Assembly (NCBI RefSeq): GCF_042683165.1
Contig: NZ_JBHUIZ010000012.1
Location: 248,001-312,000, forward strand
DNA from: Tigheibacillus halophilus
Lineage (GTDB): Bacteria > Bacillota > Bacilli > Bacillales > Amphibacillaceae
Length of the DNA: 64,000 nt
Direction of reading: 5' to 3'
Part shown: positions 25,801-34,963 of the stretch, piece after piece
How the letters are laid out: the number at the start of each line of letters is the position of its first letter
Numbering within the stretch: the stretch's first letter is position 1
Notes under the pieces: model-generated
What the model was told of the DNA's origin: nothing
What the model saw: the letters and a program-made list of their open reading frames with translations, nothing else
The model's database searches: none
Translations under genes and position numbers: made by a program

Positions 25801-26574
25801 CGTCCATTTTCCAATGGTCTGTCCCATAGTCACTTCCATATCGGCATTGCTCATATTTTGAAAGGCGTTGCTTTTCTCCAATAGAATGATTACCGTTGAG
25901 CCAAACGAGAAGAAGCCGAGTTCTTCGCCCTTCTTAAAATGATCAGATGCATGAGATAAAGTAATACTGTTAATATTCAACGCCCCAACCTTGATCATTG
26001 CCATGCTGCCAAAATCAGTGTTCAGTTCAGAGATGATACGAAAATTCGTAGCGAATGGCTGGTCACCAAAGCGCATGCCTAGCTGGTTAACCGGATATGA
26101 TTTTCCTCCCAATGCATAACGTGTGAGAAGTCTGCCATCTATTGGATAATGGATGCGATGGTAATGGCTTGGTGACAAATAAAAAATATAGAAATAACCA
26201 TCCTGATAGTTGGCAGCTTTATCAGGATCTCCTAGAATTTCGTCCAGCTTGTAATGATGTCCTTTAATATAAAAGGAGCGGTTGCTGTCAATTTTACCCA
26301 TATCGCTGAGTTTTCCATCGACAGGGGATGCAAGGGAACGGGGGGTATCCGGAATCGGTCTTGCATCCCCATTCAGGCGTCGCGTGAAAAAGTCATTGAG
26401 AGATCGGTAATGACGGATAGGGTATTCTGTTTCCTCCAGATCGATTCGATAAATTTTGGCGAATGGCTTGATCATTGGACGACTGATTGGAGATTTAGCA
26501 ACGAATTTCAATATGGAAGAGCTGACCGGGTTGCCAGTGAGTTCTACAAAATATTTTAACAAAGATTTCATCAT
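25795..26574 (-). CDS. psd: Phosphatidylserine decarboxylase proenzyme
   Basis: 259 residues. Converts phosphatidylserine to phosphatidylethanolamine. The self-cleavage site is the Gram-positive FGST form in GFFSFGSTVIILLEK near the C-terminus, where the serine becomes the pyruvoyl group of the small subunit. YLSPSHYHRIHYPIDG and SPVDGKLSDMG are further hallmarks. AAAGGAA precedes ATG 26574 (another ATG at 26571). It reads away from pssA and converges on dedA. Confidence 0.95.
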   Translation of the reverse strand: MMKSLLKYFVELTGNPVSSSILKFVAKSPISRPMIKPFAKIYRIDLEETEYPIRHYRSLNDFFTRRLNGDARPIPDTPRSLASPVDGKLSDMGKIDSNRSFYIKGHHYKLDEILGDPDKAANYQDGYFYIFYLSPSHYHRIHYPIDGRLLTRYALGGKSYPVNQLGMRFGDQPFATNFRIISELNTDFGSMAMIKVGALNINSITLSHASDHFKKGEELGFFSFGSTVIILLEKSNAFQNMSNADMEVTMGQTIGKWTL

Positions 26575-26612
26575 TATTATCATTTCCTTTAACTGATCAA
26601 TTGAACGAGTGG

Positions 26613-26641
26613 TTGGCGCGGAGTTTATTTGGCTGTATAAT
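26613..26641 (+). promoter_or_regulatory. SigA-type promoter of pssA
   Basis: TTGGCG (26613-26618), 17-base spacer, perfect TATAAT (26636-26641). The transcript would begin only about 15 bases before the pssA start codon. Confidence 0.7.
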
Positions 26642-26662
26642 GGAAAGATGGGAGGATTGAAA

Positions 26663-27196
26663 ATGTTTCTTATCAAGAACTTGGATTATACCAAAATCAA
26701 ATCACAGATGGCAAATATTATTACACTCATGAATCTTGGATTTGGCATTATGGCTATCGTTTCCATTGTGAAAGGCGCATCGCACTTAAGTCTATTATTC
26801 ATATTTTTAGCAGCATTTTTTGATAGATTCGATGGCATGGTTGCCCGCAAATACAATATAGAATCGGATTTTGGCAAAGAACTCGATTCATTATGTGATC
26901 TGGTATCATTCGGTATTGCTCCAGGACTGCTCGTGTATGAAGCCAGTCTGACGCAATTGCCAACAATAGGACTGACATTAATTGTACTATATATTTTATG
27001 TGGTGCAATCAGATTGGCACGGTATAACGTTAAGGAATTTGACGGGGTATTTTATGGCATACCAATCACTGCAGCTGGTATTGTCATGGTATTAAGCACA
27101 TTGTTCTCCAATCACCTGCCAATACCTGTATACGCTATTATCACAACTATTCTTGCTGTCCTAATGGTAAGCAATATCCGTATTCCTAAAATGTGA
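26663..27196 (+). CDS. pssA: CDP-diacylglycerol-serine O-phosphatidyltransferase
   Basis: 177 residues, six or so helices. Makes phosphatidylserine from CDP-diacylglycerol and serine. The CDP-alcohol phosphotransferase motif DGxxAR(x8)GxxxDxxxD is complete: FDGMVARKYNIESDFGKELD followed by SLCDLVSFG. ATG at 26663 has GGGAGG 7 bases upstream. Together with divergent psd and the nearby dedA it makes the phosphatidylethanolamine branch. Confidence 0.95.
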   Translation: MFLIKNLDYTKIKSQMANIITLMNLGFGIMAIVSIVKGASHLSLLFIFLAAFFDRFDGMVARKYNIESDFGKELDSLCDLVSFGIAPGLLVYEASLTQLPTIGLTLIVLYILCGAIRLARYNVKEFDGVFYGIPITAAGIVMVLSTLFSNHLPIPVYAIITTILAVLMVSNIRIPKM

Positions 27197-27202
27197 TGTT
27201 AG

Positions 27203-27237
27203 AACAGCTTTCCTGATGTCAGGAAAGCTGTTTGTTT
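27203..27237 (+). terminator. Terminator of pssA
   Basis: Perfect stem AACAGCTTTCCT / AGGAAAGCTGTT with a 6-base loop, then TGTTT. Confidence 0.85.
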
Positions 27238-27274
27238 CGATTTTAAATGCCAATATTTCCTGAAATTTTATTGA

Positions 27275-27721
27275 TTATAGGAAAAGTTTCTTCAGTCTGT
27301 ATAGGAATTTGTTTTCGTTTTTGTGATCCTTCTCATGTTCCTGTGCAGGCCCTTCTTCAGGCATAAAGATATCTTCCTTGTCGATTGCATAATCGTAATG
27401 CAGTACAGCGCCAATATTTGTATGGACTTCAACATCGCTGATGATGGAGTATGGGATATTATATTTATTGGCAACCCTTTTTTCTTCTTCTAGAAATTTG
27501 CTGTCAATTTCACCATTGAAGACCATTTTTGCTTCTGGATGACTCACTATTTCTTCCTCGAGTTTCTTAATCCCTTTATCCGTCATCACTTGGCCAATAG
27601 TAAGTGCCAAAATGACCCGCTCTCTCAATGTTCCCAGAAACTTATCCCGTTCTGCTTGTTTTGGAAGGCGAGTTCCGTAAATCCCTTCTTGTAAATAGTC
27701 GTCTACCTGTCTGGGAGCCAC
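27275..27721 (-). CDS. yueI: YueI-family protein (DUF1694)
   Basis: 148 residues, soluble. Family features are an N-terminal LQEGIYGTRLPKQAERDKFLGTLRERV block, then LALTIGQVM and a C-terminal segment with NIGAVLHYDYAIDKEDI. GTG at 27721 is chosen as start because GAGGTG lies 6 bases upstream; an extended frame upstream has no site. The fold resembles the L7Ae/ribosomal L30e-like group, but the function is unknown. The C-terminus is rich in charged residues. Confidence 0.85.
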   Translation of the reverse strand: MAPRQVDDYLQEGIYGTRLPKQAERDKFLGTLRERVILALTIGQVMTDKGIKKLEEEIVSHPEAKMVFNGEIDSKFLEEEKRVANKYNIPYSIISDVEVHTNIGAVLHYDYAIDKEDIFMPEEGPAQEHEKDHKNENKFLYRLKKLFL

Positions 27722-27849
27722 TATAATCACCTCTGCAAACATCATCAATTTTAATTATCCGTTTATCTATATTGTACGAATATAAGATGACAGTTGCAAT
27801 GTTTTACAATGAAAGAAGGAAGCTTCCTAATCGTAAAGTCATATTGTGT

Positions 27850-28020
27850 TCACTTTTCTGCTCTTTGGTCTGCCTGGGCTGCTCTCTGCTGTGCTTGCTT
27901 ATCATTCTCATCGGCCAGAGCTTCCGAAAATTCTACATCCATTCCATCAGATATGAGATTTTTCGGCGTCTGGGATAACTGCTTTTTGCCTTTTGGTTTG
28001 CGATGCTCATCTCTTCCCAT
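27850..28020 (-). CDS. yfhD: YfhD-family small protein
   Basis: 56 residues, hydrophilic. Begins MGRDEHRKPKGKKQLSQTPK, then SDGMDVEFSEALADENDK and QAQQRAAQADQRAEK. The PQTPKN-like, DGxDVEFS and ADxxDxxAQxRA pattern is that of the Bacillus YfhD family. ATG at 28020 has AGGTG 5 bases upstream (another ATG immediately precedes it). Function unknown. Its short length makes it easy to miss. Confidence 0.82.
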   Translation of the reverse strand: MGRDEHRKPKGKKQLSQTPKNLISDGMDVEFSEALADENDKQAQQRAAQADQRAEK

Positions 28021-28242
28021 CATGTCACCTCATCACTCAATTAATTCCTATAAAAGGATATCCAAAAAAGCATGCTATACTGCCGATCCATGTTACACAC
28101 TATTTTGAACACCATTATAAGGTTTCTTTGTGTATTATGCGTATATAGGGATAAAACATGTATTTTGGTCTGCCGATTCATGAAATATTTGACCCCACAT
28201 TCACAAAAAACAGACGGTTTATACGCATACGTGCCAATAGAA

Positions 28243-28275
28243 AAAACCACGAAGCGTAACTGCTTCGTGGTTTTT
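28243..28275 (-). terminator. Terminator of the LTA synthase gene
   Basis: Perfect AAAACCACGAAGC / GCTTCGTGGTTTT stem with a 6-base loop and a TTTTTT tail on the minus strand. Confidence 0.85.
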
Positions 28276-28296
28276 GAGTTAAAGGATGTCATTTAA

Positions 28297-30285
28297 TTAT
28301 TTGGTGTTTGTGGAATCGTCGTGATCATTTCCGAATTCCTTTTCATCTGTATGATGTTTTTCATTCTCTTCTTTACCGTAAATATATTTGTTTGGATCAA
28401 CTTGTTTCCATTCATCATTCGGTTTGTAGAAGCGCAGTAAATCACCATACATCAGTTTATCAGAAAGGCTGAGCTCATGTTCCACTGTTTTGCGCATTTC
28501 CTTCATGTCATCTGTTTCTTTTATTTCTTCACCAGTTTTATTGTCGTAATAGCGTCCTGAAATCTGGCTATATTTCGGTGTGATGACATCACCGTTACGG
28601 AACGGAACGAAGTCCTTATGATCTTTGGAGAACAAATCAGTTCCGAATTGGATATAATCTTGCCCCTTAATGCCAGCCAGGTGCAGGAGTGTCGGCATGA
28701 CATCCATTTCACCGCTATATTCGTGATTGATGCCTTTGCTCTTCACGCCAGGTACTTTGATGATGAACGGTACACGCTGCAATTGTGCTTCTTTGAACGG
28801 TGTGATTTCTTCACCAAGCAGTTCTGACATTGCCTTGTTGTGGTTATCAGAGATACCATAGTGATCACCATATAGCAGGATGACTGAATCATCGTATAGT
28901 CCGGCTTTCTTCAAATCGGTGAAGAATTGTTTTAATGATTCATCCAGATAACGTGCAGTCTGGAAGTATCTGTCCACTGAAGGGTCTCCAGTATCTGCCG
29001 GTTCAATAGACGCTTCATCCTCGTCAATCAAGTACGGATGGTGGTTTGTCAATGTGATTAAATGTGCATAAAATGGCTGCTTCAGTGATTCAAGCATCGG
29101 CATGGATTCCTTGAAGAAAGGTTTATCCTTCAATCCATAGTTGATTGTTTGGCCGTCACTCATATCATAATAACTTGCATCAAAGAAATGGTCGATACCG
29201 AATTGCTTGTAGATTGTATCACGGTTCCAGAAAGATTTATAATCACCATGCAAAACAGCCGATGTGTAATCGTCTCTTTCATTCAAAATGGCCGGCAATG
29301 CCTGATACGTATTTTTGCCTTTTGTCACAAATGCTGATCCTTGTGGCAGGCCATACAGAGAGTTATCCATGATCAATTCTGCATCTGCTGTTTTTCCCTG
29401 TTCCGTCTGATGGAAGAAATTATCAAAGTAAGTGAAGTTCTGATCCTTATCATGAACAAGGGAATTAAGGAATGGTGTGACTTCCTCGCCATGCAATTTA
29501 AAATCGATTAAAAATGACTGGAAAGATTCCAGGTGAATTTTAATAATATTTTTCCCTTTTGCTTTTCCGAAAAGCTCAGGATCAGGCTCTGCATACTTAT
29601 TTTTCGTGTAATTTTCAACTTCTGTGATATCGCTGCTGTCAGCGAAAACACGTTGTGATGATGATTTGACATTCTGTATCGCATCATAAACGGCAAAGTT
29701 ATATGCGCCAAGATATTTCACGATATAGTTGCGGTCAAAAGTTCTTTTCAGCAACTGCGGGCGGTCAGCTTCGGCCATCCCCAAGTTGACGGAAAATGCG
29801 ATCACACCAGCCAGGATAACAAGCAGCGGCTTGCGGAATTGCATACGTTTTGGAGCCCAATCTTTCCTCGTCCAAATGAACAGAGCAATCAAAAGAATAA
29901 TATCCAGGCTGTAAAACAAATCATGCCACTCTACCAAACTGGCAATGCTGCCGCCCAGACTGCCGAAGTTGCTCGTCTGCGTCAATGTTGGAAGAGTAAT
30001 GTAATCGGTATTGAACCGATAAAAAACAACGTTCGCGTATAAGAAGAAACTCATCAGGAAATCCAGAATGATCATATATATACCGACTCTTCTGCCCTTG
30101 GCAAACAATGCCAGTCCCAGAAAAACGAGTGCCGAACTGATCGGATTGAAAAACAGCAGGAATTGCTGTACCCCGTTTTGAATATCCAGATTGAATTCAT
30201 TCACATAAATGATATACGATTTAATCCAAAGTAAAGCTGCCGCTACAAAGAAAAAACCCATCTTTGTTGAAAGTACTTTCTTCAC
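28297..30285 (-). CDS. ltaS: LTA synthase family protein (glycerol-phosphate transferase)
   Basis: 662 residues. Five N-terminal helices (to about residue 170) and an extracellular sulfatase-fold domain that moves glycerol-phosphate from phosphatidylglycerol to lipoteichoic acid. Metal and nucleophile residues are visible: E253 in IHLESFQ, T299 in EQGKTADAE, WNRD with LHGDYKSF, and LLYGDHYG. The C-terminal 30 residues are a charged His/Asp-rich tail. Bacillus has several paralogues (LtaS, YfnI, YqgS, YvgJ), so which one this is remains open. Monocistronic with promoter and terminator. Confidence 0.92.
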   Translation of the reverse strand: MKKVLSTKMGFFFVAAALLWIKSYIIYVNEFNLDIQNGVQQFLLFFNPISSALVFLGLALFAKGRRVGIYMIILDFLMSFFLYANVVFYRFNTDYITLPTLTQTSNFGSLGGSIASLVEWHDLFYSLDIILLIALFIWTRKDWAPKRMQFRKPLLVILAGVIAFSVNLGMAEADRPQLLKRTFDRNYIVKYLGAYNFAVYDAIQNVKSSSQRVFADSSDITEVENYTKNKYAEPDPELFGKAKGKNIIKIHLESFQSFLIDFKLHGEEVTPFLNSLVHDKDQNFTYFDNFFHQTEQGKTADAELIMDNSLYGLPQGSAFVTKGKNTYQALPAILNERDDYTSAVLHGDYKSFWNRDTIYKQFGIDHFFDASYYDMSDGQTINYGLKDKPFFKESMPMLESLKQPFYAHLITLTNHHPYLIDEDEASIEPADTGDPSVDRYFQTARYLDESLKQFFTDLKKAGLYDDSVILLYGDHYGISDNHNKAMSELLGEEITPFKEAQLQRVPFIIKVPGVKSKGINHEYSGEMDVMPTLLHLAGIKGQDYIQFGTDLFSKDHKDFVPFRNGDVITPKYSQISGRYYDNKTGEEIKETDDMKEMRKTVEHELSLSDKLMYGDLLRFYKPNDEWKQVDPNKYIYGKEENEKHHTDEKEFGNDHDDSTNTK

Positions 30286-30365
30286 TTTGTGTTCACCTCA
30301 ATTTTATTTTTGCCTTCATGCTGATGATTATCAAACCTTAAAGGCTATTAAATCATCAAGGAATT

Positions 30366-30393
30366 ATTGTATCACAAAAGATATATTTTGCAA
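30366..30393 (-). promoter_or_regulatory. SigA-type promoter of the LTA synthase gene
   Basis: Minus strand TTGCAA (30393-30388), 16-base spacer, TACAAT (30371-30366), about 80 bases before the start codon. Confidence 0.65.
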
Positions 30394-30744
30394 GTGATTT
30401 TCCATTATTTCCTATTGGGAAAGCTGGACATTGACCTAATCATGTTGCCCATAAACATAGTAGATTAATATACAAAAAAACAAAGATGGAAAATTTAGAC
30501 AAATATTGACATTTTTTCCTTGTTACTCATTTTTCATAACCTCACGTGCTGCTTGCGAATTCCTTTGCCCCAAGTTGGTGAACTGCAGCACTTATGATAA
30601 AATATTTGTCGTGTCAATCTGTTTGTCGCATCCTTTGCTAATTATCCCTATTTCATATATACCCGTTTCGTTCCTGTATAAAACCAACAAATTAGTGACA
30701 AGGGAAATGTAAATGTAATAATTTAAAAAGAAAGAAGGTTCATC
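30394..30744. other. Intergenic region upstream of the YitT gene
   Basis: AT-rich, about 350 bases. A TTGACA at 30506 has no -10 at normal distance. A GTGCTGC / GCAGCAC dyad spans about 30546-30592. No open frame of note. A promoter for the YitT gene must lie here but is not clear. Confidence 0.35.
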
Positions 30745-31614
30745 ATGAGTGACAGGCAACGTTTTAAGCAAAAATATTTTCATTATTTTCTGGTGGCGGT
30801 AGGGGCAACCATCGTCGCATTGTCTTATAATATTTTCTTGCTTCCCTCCAAACTTGCTGCGGGTGGATTGTCGGGTGTCAGCACAATTCTTTTTGAAATG
30901 TATCATTTAAGCCCGGCTCTCACGCAATTTATTATGAATATCCCGATATTCATTGTCGGCTGGCTGACACTGGGAAAAGATTTCAGCGGTAAAACACTGT
31001 TGGGAACTTTTTGGGTACCGTTTATCATATGGCTCAGCAGCGATATACCGATACAAGTGACGAATCCCTTACTAGGTGCCATTTACGGCGGCGTGATATT
31101 GGGCGCTGGCTTAGGTCTCGTCTACATAGGTAATGGGTCGACGGGCGGAACAGCTGCGATTGCGCAGATTGTCAAAAAGTTTACTGGTATTTCTAGTGGA
31201 TATTCTCAATTAATCGTGGATGGCATTGTCGTAATCGGTTCACTGATTGTTTTTGATTTGGAAACCACGTTATTTGCAGCGATGGCCATTTTCATCACAG
31301 GTAAAACGATTGATATAGTCCAACTGCGGACATCATCTAATAAGCTGATCATGATCATTACGGAAGAAGAAGAAAAAATACAGCATTTGATCAAGCATGG
31401 CATCGACCGTGGTCTGACAAAAATACGCTCTGTTGGCGGCTATTCCAATCGGGATAAGACAATGATCCTTTGTGTAGCCGGGCAGCGGGAAGCGATTCAG
31501 TTAAAGCAAATGCTGCAGCAGGCAAGCCCAGAATCATTTGTCATTTTTACCAATACCTCCGAGATTGTGGGCAGAGGATTTTCTCTGGACAAATATTATG
31601 GCCAGAACCTTTAA
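30745..31614 (+). CDS. YitT-family membrane protein (DUF161/DUF2179)
   Basis: 289 residues. Five to six helices (about 13-190) with the family motifs FLLPSKLAAGGLSGVSTIL and GLVYIGNGSTGGTAAIAQI, then a cytosolic DUF2179 domain (about 215-280, HGIDRGLTKIRSVGGYSNRDK). B. subtilis has several paralogues (YitT, YpjC, YqfU, YvjA) of unknown transport role. An AAGAAGG site precedes the ATG. It has its own terminator. Confidence 0.88.
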   Translation: MSDRQRFKQKYFHYFLVAVGATIVALSYNIFLLPSKLAAGGLSGVSTILFEMYHLSPALTQFIMNIPIFIVGWLTLGKDFSGKTLLGTFWVPFIIWLSSDIPIQVTNPLLGAIYGGVILGAGLGLVYIGNGSTGGTAAIAQIVKKFTGISSGYSQLIVDGIVVIGSLIVFDLETTLFAAMAIFITGKTIDIVQLRTSSNKLIMIITEEEEKIQHLIKHGIDRGLTKIRSVGGYSNRDKTMILCVAGQREAIQLKQMLQQASPESFVIFTNTSEIVGRGFSLDKYYGQNL

Positions 31615-31617
31615 ATT

Positions 31618-31652
31618 CAGGCAGTCCTGGTTGCGGGACTGCTATTTTTTTA
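31618..31652 (+). terminator. Terminator of the YitT gene
   Basis: GCAGTCC-tggttgc-GGACTGC followed by TATTTTTTT. Confidence 0.8.
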
Positions 31653-31904
31653 TACACTTTGGCGCGGATACCTCCACTTCAATTTTCTCCATGACCTTAA
31701 GATATGTTTCGATGTGGAAAAACTTGCTATCATTTTGAAAAAATTGGCAGTAATCCCAATCCTAATATAGATACATGGCATAATATTTTCCGGTTTACTT
31801 CATATATTAATAAGGTATATCCATTATAACAGCACTATTTTTTGGTATGCCTGAAAAAAATAATAAAGTGTATTATTGTTCGCAAAATAAAAGGAGGATA
31901 CAAA

Positions 31905-33848
31905 ATGGCTATGAATGCTGCCCAGAAATTGATTAAGGATCACCTTGTTGCGGGGGAGATGGTGGCTGGGGAGGAAATCGGCTTGAAAATTGACCAGACA
32001 CTTACCCAGGACGCAACAGGGACATTGGTCATGCTCGAATTGGAAGCAATGAATCTTGATCGTGCAAAGACGGAGGCTTCCGCCCAGTATGTAGACCATA
32101 ACTTGATACAGGAGGATTATAAAAACCCGGATGACCATCTTTTTTTGGAAAGTGCGACACGAAAGTTCGGATTGTATTTCAGCAGGCCTGGTAATGGTGT
32201 GAGTCATCCAGTACATATGCAGCGTTTGGCAAAGCCGGGAAAAACGTTGCTTGGGTCTGACAGTCACACCTGTGCGAATGGTTGTATGGGTATGCTCGCA
32301 ATGGGGGCGGGAGGAATCGATGTTGCCATGGCGATTGCCGGGGAACCTTTTTTTGTGAAAATGCCGAAAATATGGGGTGTGAAACTGACAGGGGAACTGC
32401 CTGATTGGGTGAGCGCGAAGGACGTCATACTGGAAATGCTTCGCAGACATGATGTGAAAGGCGGAGTAGGGAAAATCATTGAATATTACGGGCCAGGGGT
32501 TGACAAACTAAGTGCGATGGATCGTCATGTTATCGCAAATATGGGAGCCGAACTTGGTGCAACTGCAACAGTTTTTCCATCTGATGCTGAAATCAAGCGC
32601 TTCCTGAAATCTCAGGGACGGGAAAAAGATTGGACAGAGCTGAAGGCAGATAAAGATGCCACATATGATATCGAGGATGACATCAATTTATCTGAATTGG
32701 TGCCATTGATAGCAAAACCGTCAAGTCCAGGAAATGTTGTTGCTGTAAAGGAATTAGCAGGAACGCCAATATATCAGTCATACATCGGTTCATCTGCCAA
32801 TCCAGGTTATCGGGATTTTGCTGTTGCGGCGGAGATTGTCAAGGACAAACATATCGCTCCTGGTATTTCTTTAGACATCAATCCGACCTCCAGGCAGCTG
32901 CTGACTGACCTTGTCAATGAAGGGCATATTGCCAGCTTAGTCCAGTCTGGGGCCAGACTTCACCAAGCCGGATGCAATGGCTGCATTGGTATGGGACAGG
33001 CTCCTGCTTCGGGGAAGAACAGTTTGCGTACTACACCTAGGAATTTTCCGGGGCGCTCTGGAACAAAAGAGGACAGCGTATTTTTATGCAGTCCGGAGAC
33101 TGCTGCTGTTTCCGCATTAAAAGGCGAGATCACAGATCCAGCCTCCTCTGGCTTAAAATATCCGAAGGTAAAGACATTGGATCATCCGACAGTGGATGAA
33201 TGGCTGCTTGAGAAACCTTTACCTTATGCCCAAGCTAAAAATATCTCCTTGGAGAAGGGGCCGAATATCGCCTCTATCCCACAAATGGATGAAATGCCGG
33301 ATGAACTGGAAATACCAGTACTTCTGAAAATGGGAGATAATATTTCAACAGATGAAATTTTAGCTGGTGGTGCAAGGGTGTTGCCTTATCGAAGCAATTT
33401 ACCAGAAATCAGCAAGTTCTGTTTTGAAATTGTGGATGACACGTATTATGAACGTGCCAGCAAGGTAGTCGATAAGGGCGGCCATGCGGTTGTAGGGGGA
33501 TATAACTATGGTCAGGGCTCCAGCAGAGAACACGCAGCTTTGGCACCGAGATACCTTGGGCTGCACATTGCATTAGTCAAAGATTTTGCCCGAATTCATT
33601 GGCAAAACCTGGTGAATTTCGGAGTGCTGCCACTCACGTTTGTCAATGAAGCGGATTATGATCTCCTTAAACAAGGTGCCGTATTGAAAGTATCCAGGCT
33701 TCGCGAGAAAGTGATGCAGGGAAATCGTTTCGAGCTCGAGGTACAAGGAAGTAACCACCATATTGCAGTTGAACATGCATTATCCAAGCGCCAAAAGGAA
33801 ATCATGTTAAAAGGCGGAATTATCAATTGGGTGAAATCTCGTCAATGA
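31905..33848 (+). CDS. Aconitase-family hydratase, short (Aquifex/clostridial) type, atypical cluster site
   Basis: 647 residues, far shorter than B. subtilis CitB (about 900). A LeuC-like part (1-420) with GSDSHTCANG and a LeuD-like swivel domain (about 490-647) with YNYGQGSSREHAAL are fused as in the clostridial type of aconitase. Two cluster cysteines are present, C357 and C360 (GCNGCIGMGQAP), but the third, normally in GSCTN, is replaced: the site reads YIGSSANPGYRDF with Ser297. Two extra cysteines (C123, C127) sit in the first motif. ATG at 31905 follows AAGGAGG. It may isomerise citrate or a related tricarboxylate; activity needs testing. A possible ATAA/TTAT dyad lies at 31810-31827. 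Confidence 0.85.
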   Translation: MAMNAAQKLIKDHLVAGEMVAGEEIGLKIDQTLTQDATGTLVMLELEAMNLDRAKTEASAQYVDHNLIQEDYKNPDDHLFLESATRKFGLYFSRPGNGVSHPVHMQRLAKPGKTLLGSDSHTCANGCMGMLAMGAGGIDVAMAIAGEPFFVKMPKIWGVKLTGELPDWVSAKDVILEMLRRHDVKGGVGKIIEYYGPGVDKLSAMDRHVIANMGAELGATATVFPSDAEIKRFLKSQGREKDWTELKADKDATYDIEDDINLSELVPLIAKPSSPGNVVAVKELAGTPIYQSYIGSSANPGYRDFAVAAEIVKDKHIAPGISLDINPTSRQLLTDLVNEGHIASLVQSGARLHQAGCNGCIGMGQAPASGKNSLRTTPRNFPGRSGTKEDSVFLCSPETAAVSALKGEITDPASSGLKYPKVKTLDHPTVDEWLLEKPLPYAQAKNISLEKGPNIASIPQMDEMPDELEIPVLLKMGDNISTDEILAGGARVLPYRSNLPEISKFCFEIVDDTYYERASKVVDKGGHAVVGGYNYGQGSSREHAALAPRYLGLHIALVKDFARIHWQNLVNFGVLPLTFVNEADYDLLKQGAVLKVSRLREKVMQGNRFELEVQGSNHHIAVEHALSKRQKEIMLKGGIINWVKSRQ

Positions 33849-33873
33849 TGATTGAAAAAGGTGGTGTGGATGG

Positions 33874-34035
33874 ATGCGGGAAGAAACATGCAAGGCCTGT
33901 CACGGTAATGGAATGCTTTCCGATGATGAAGGATGGCAGTATCAGTGCAGTGTCTGCCATGGCAGTGGTATTGTAGAGGAAGAAAAGACAGTACGCGTAA
34001 TGGAAGTGGATGAAAATAACCGGCTGCTTGATTAA
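33874..34035 (+). CDS. Small CxxCxGxG zinc-finger protein
   Basis: 53 residues. Two DnaJ-type knuckles, CKACHGNG (C6, C9) and CSVCHGSG (C25, C28), should bind one zinc; an acidic tail follows. AAGGTGG lies 9 bases before the ATG. It begins 25 bases after the aconitase-family gene and shares its terminator, so the two are likely co-transcribed. YuiA-like proteins and the anti-TRAP protein have the same kind of finger; the spacing here differs from anti-TRAP. Function unknown. Confidence 0.75.
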   Translation: MREETCKACHGNGMLSDDEGWQYQCSVCHGSGIVEEEKTVRVMEVDENNRLLD

Positions 34036-34042
34036 GTAGAAG

Positions 34043-34080
34043 ACTTAAAGGCGTCCTTTTTTAAAAGGGCGCCTTTAAGT
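34043..34080 (+). terminator. Terminator after the zinc-finger gene
   Basis: ACTTAAAGGCG / CGCCTTTAAGT arms with an inner CCTTTTTTAAAAGG. A T-rich tail is absent after the stem, so it may act in either direction. Confidence 0.65.
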
Positions 34081-34148
34081 CATTCAAGCCATCAAAGGAA
34101 AAAACCGCTCTTTCACAGAACGGCTTTTCCGGCAGAAGTGCGGATATT

Positions 34149-34781
34149 TTAATGTGTCATACCACCACTGATATTGCCAGGCATTGGTGCAAAGCTGTTG
34201 ATATAGTTTTGCATATCTTCTTGTTTAAGCTGTGGCACCTGATAATAATGATTTTTGTTTTGGTATTGATAAATCTCATAGGCCATTTCGATCAAATTAG
34301 GGATACTGTCCTGAAACACCCTTCTTAATACTGGGTTGGTCGTTTCCAGTGCGGTTGTACAAAACGCACCGGCATTTGCTTTCAAATTCCCCATCATGAA
34401 GCTTGAAATACATTGATCACTCAGTTCATTCACAGATTGAGCAGGGGCTTTAGGCTGAGATGGCTGCATACCATATAAGGTTGTGTTGTTCTCGGTCATT
34501 TGATAAGACTGAGTCTTAACCGATGGTGTCTGTCCCGTTTTCAGTGTCTCAACAATGGTGTTATACATTTGCGACAAGAATGTTTTTTGCCTTTGCGCAA
34601 TCGACTTTAGTTCTGGATCCTGAATGTGCTGATCATACATCAAGCATTGCTCCATACCACCGACAAGTCCGGAAATAGCTTCGTGGGCGTCAAAAAGTTC
34701 GTGTCCCCCGTGGTTAAACTGTGGTTGTACTTGATCTGAGTATTCGAATTGCTGTTGATTCTGTCCTTGATTTTGCATCAT
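34149..34781 (-). CDS. CotF-domain spore coat protein
   Basis: 210 residues. A Gln/Asn-rich N-terminus (MMQNQGQNQQQFEYSDQ) precedes a ferritin-like Coat F domain split by a Gln/Pro linker (about 95-115), with SDQCISSFMMGNLKANAGAF and the C-terminal YYQVPQLKQEDMQNYINSF typical of coat F proteins. It implies endospore formation. GGGGGTA precedes the ATG at 34781; an extended N-terminus is unlikely. Expression in the mother cell is expected from the family, but I could not assign a sigma-E/K promoter. Confidence 0.85.
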   Translation of the reverse strand: MMQNQGQNQQQFEYSDQVQPQFNHGGHELFDAHEAISGLVGGMEQCLMYDQHIQDPELKSIAQRQKTFLSQMYNTIVETLKTGQTPSVKTQSYQMTENNTTLYGMQPSQPKAPAQSVNELSDQCISSFMMGNLKANAGAFCTTALETTNPVLRRVFQDSIPNLIEMAYEIYQYQNKNHYYQVPQLKQEDMQNYINSFAPMPGNISGGMTH

Positions 34782-34963
34782 TGAAATACCCCCTATATTA
34801 TGATCAAGACTTAGTATGTGCTTGGAAGCATTAATTATGCAGGTTTGTGAAGGATCGAGGGGAGCACCCAGCTCCAAGATGGAAACGCTAAACGGCGAGA
34901 ATTAAAGAAAAATTTGTGATACGATAAAGAGGAGAAGACTGTATACACAAGGGGATGAGAACT

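Noticed and set aside
33874..34035. Reading the 53-residue zinc-finger protein as anti-TRAP (RtpA), given the trp operon in the window
   Set aside because: Length and CxxC pairs agree, but the spacing between pairs is 15 instead of about 10 residues, and its neighbour is the aconitase-family gene, not trp-related.
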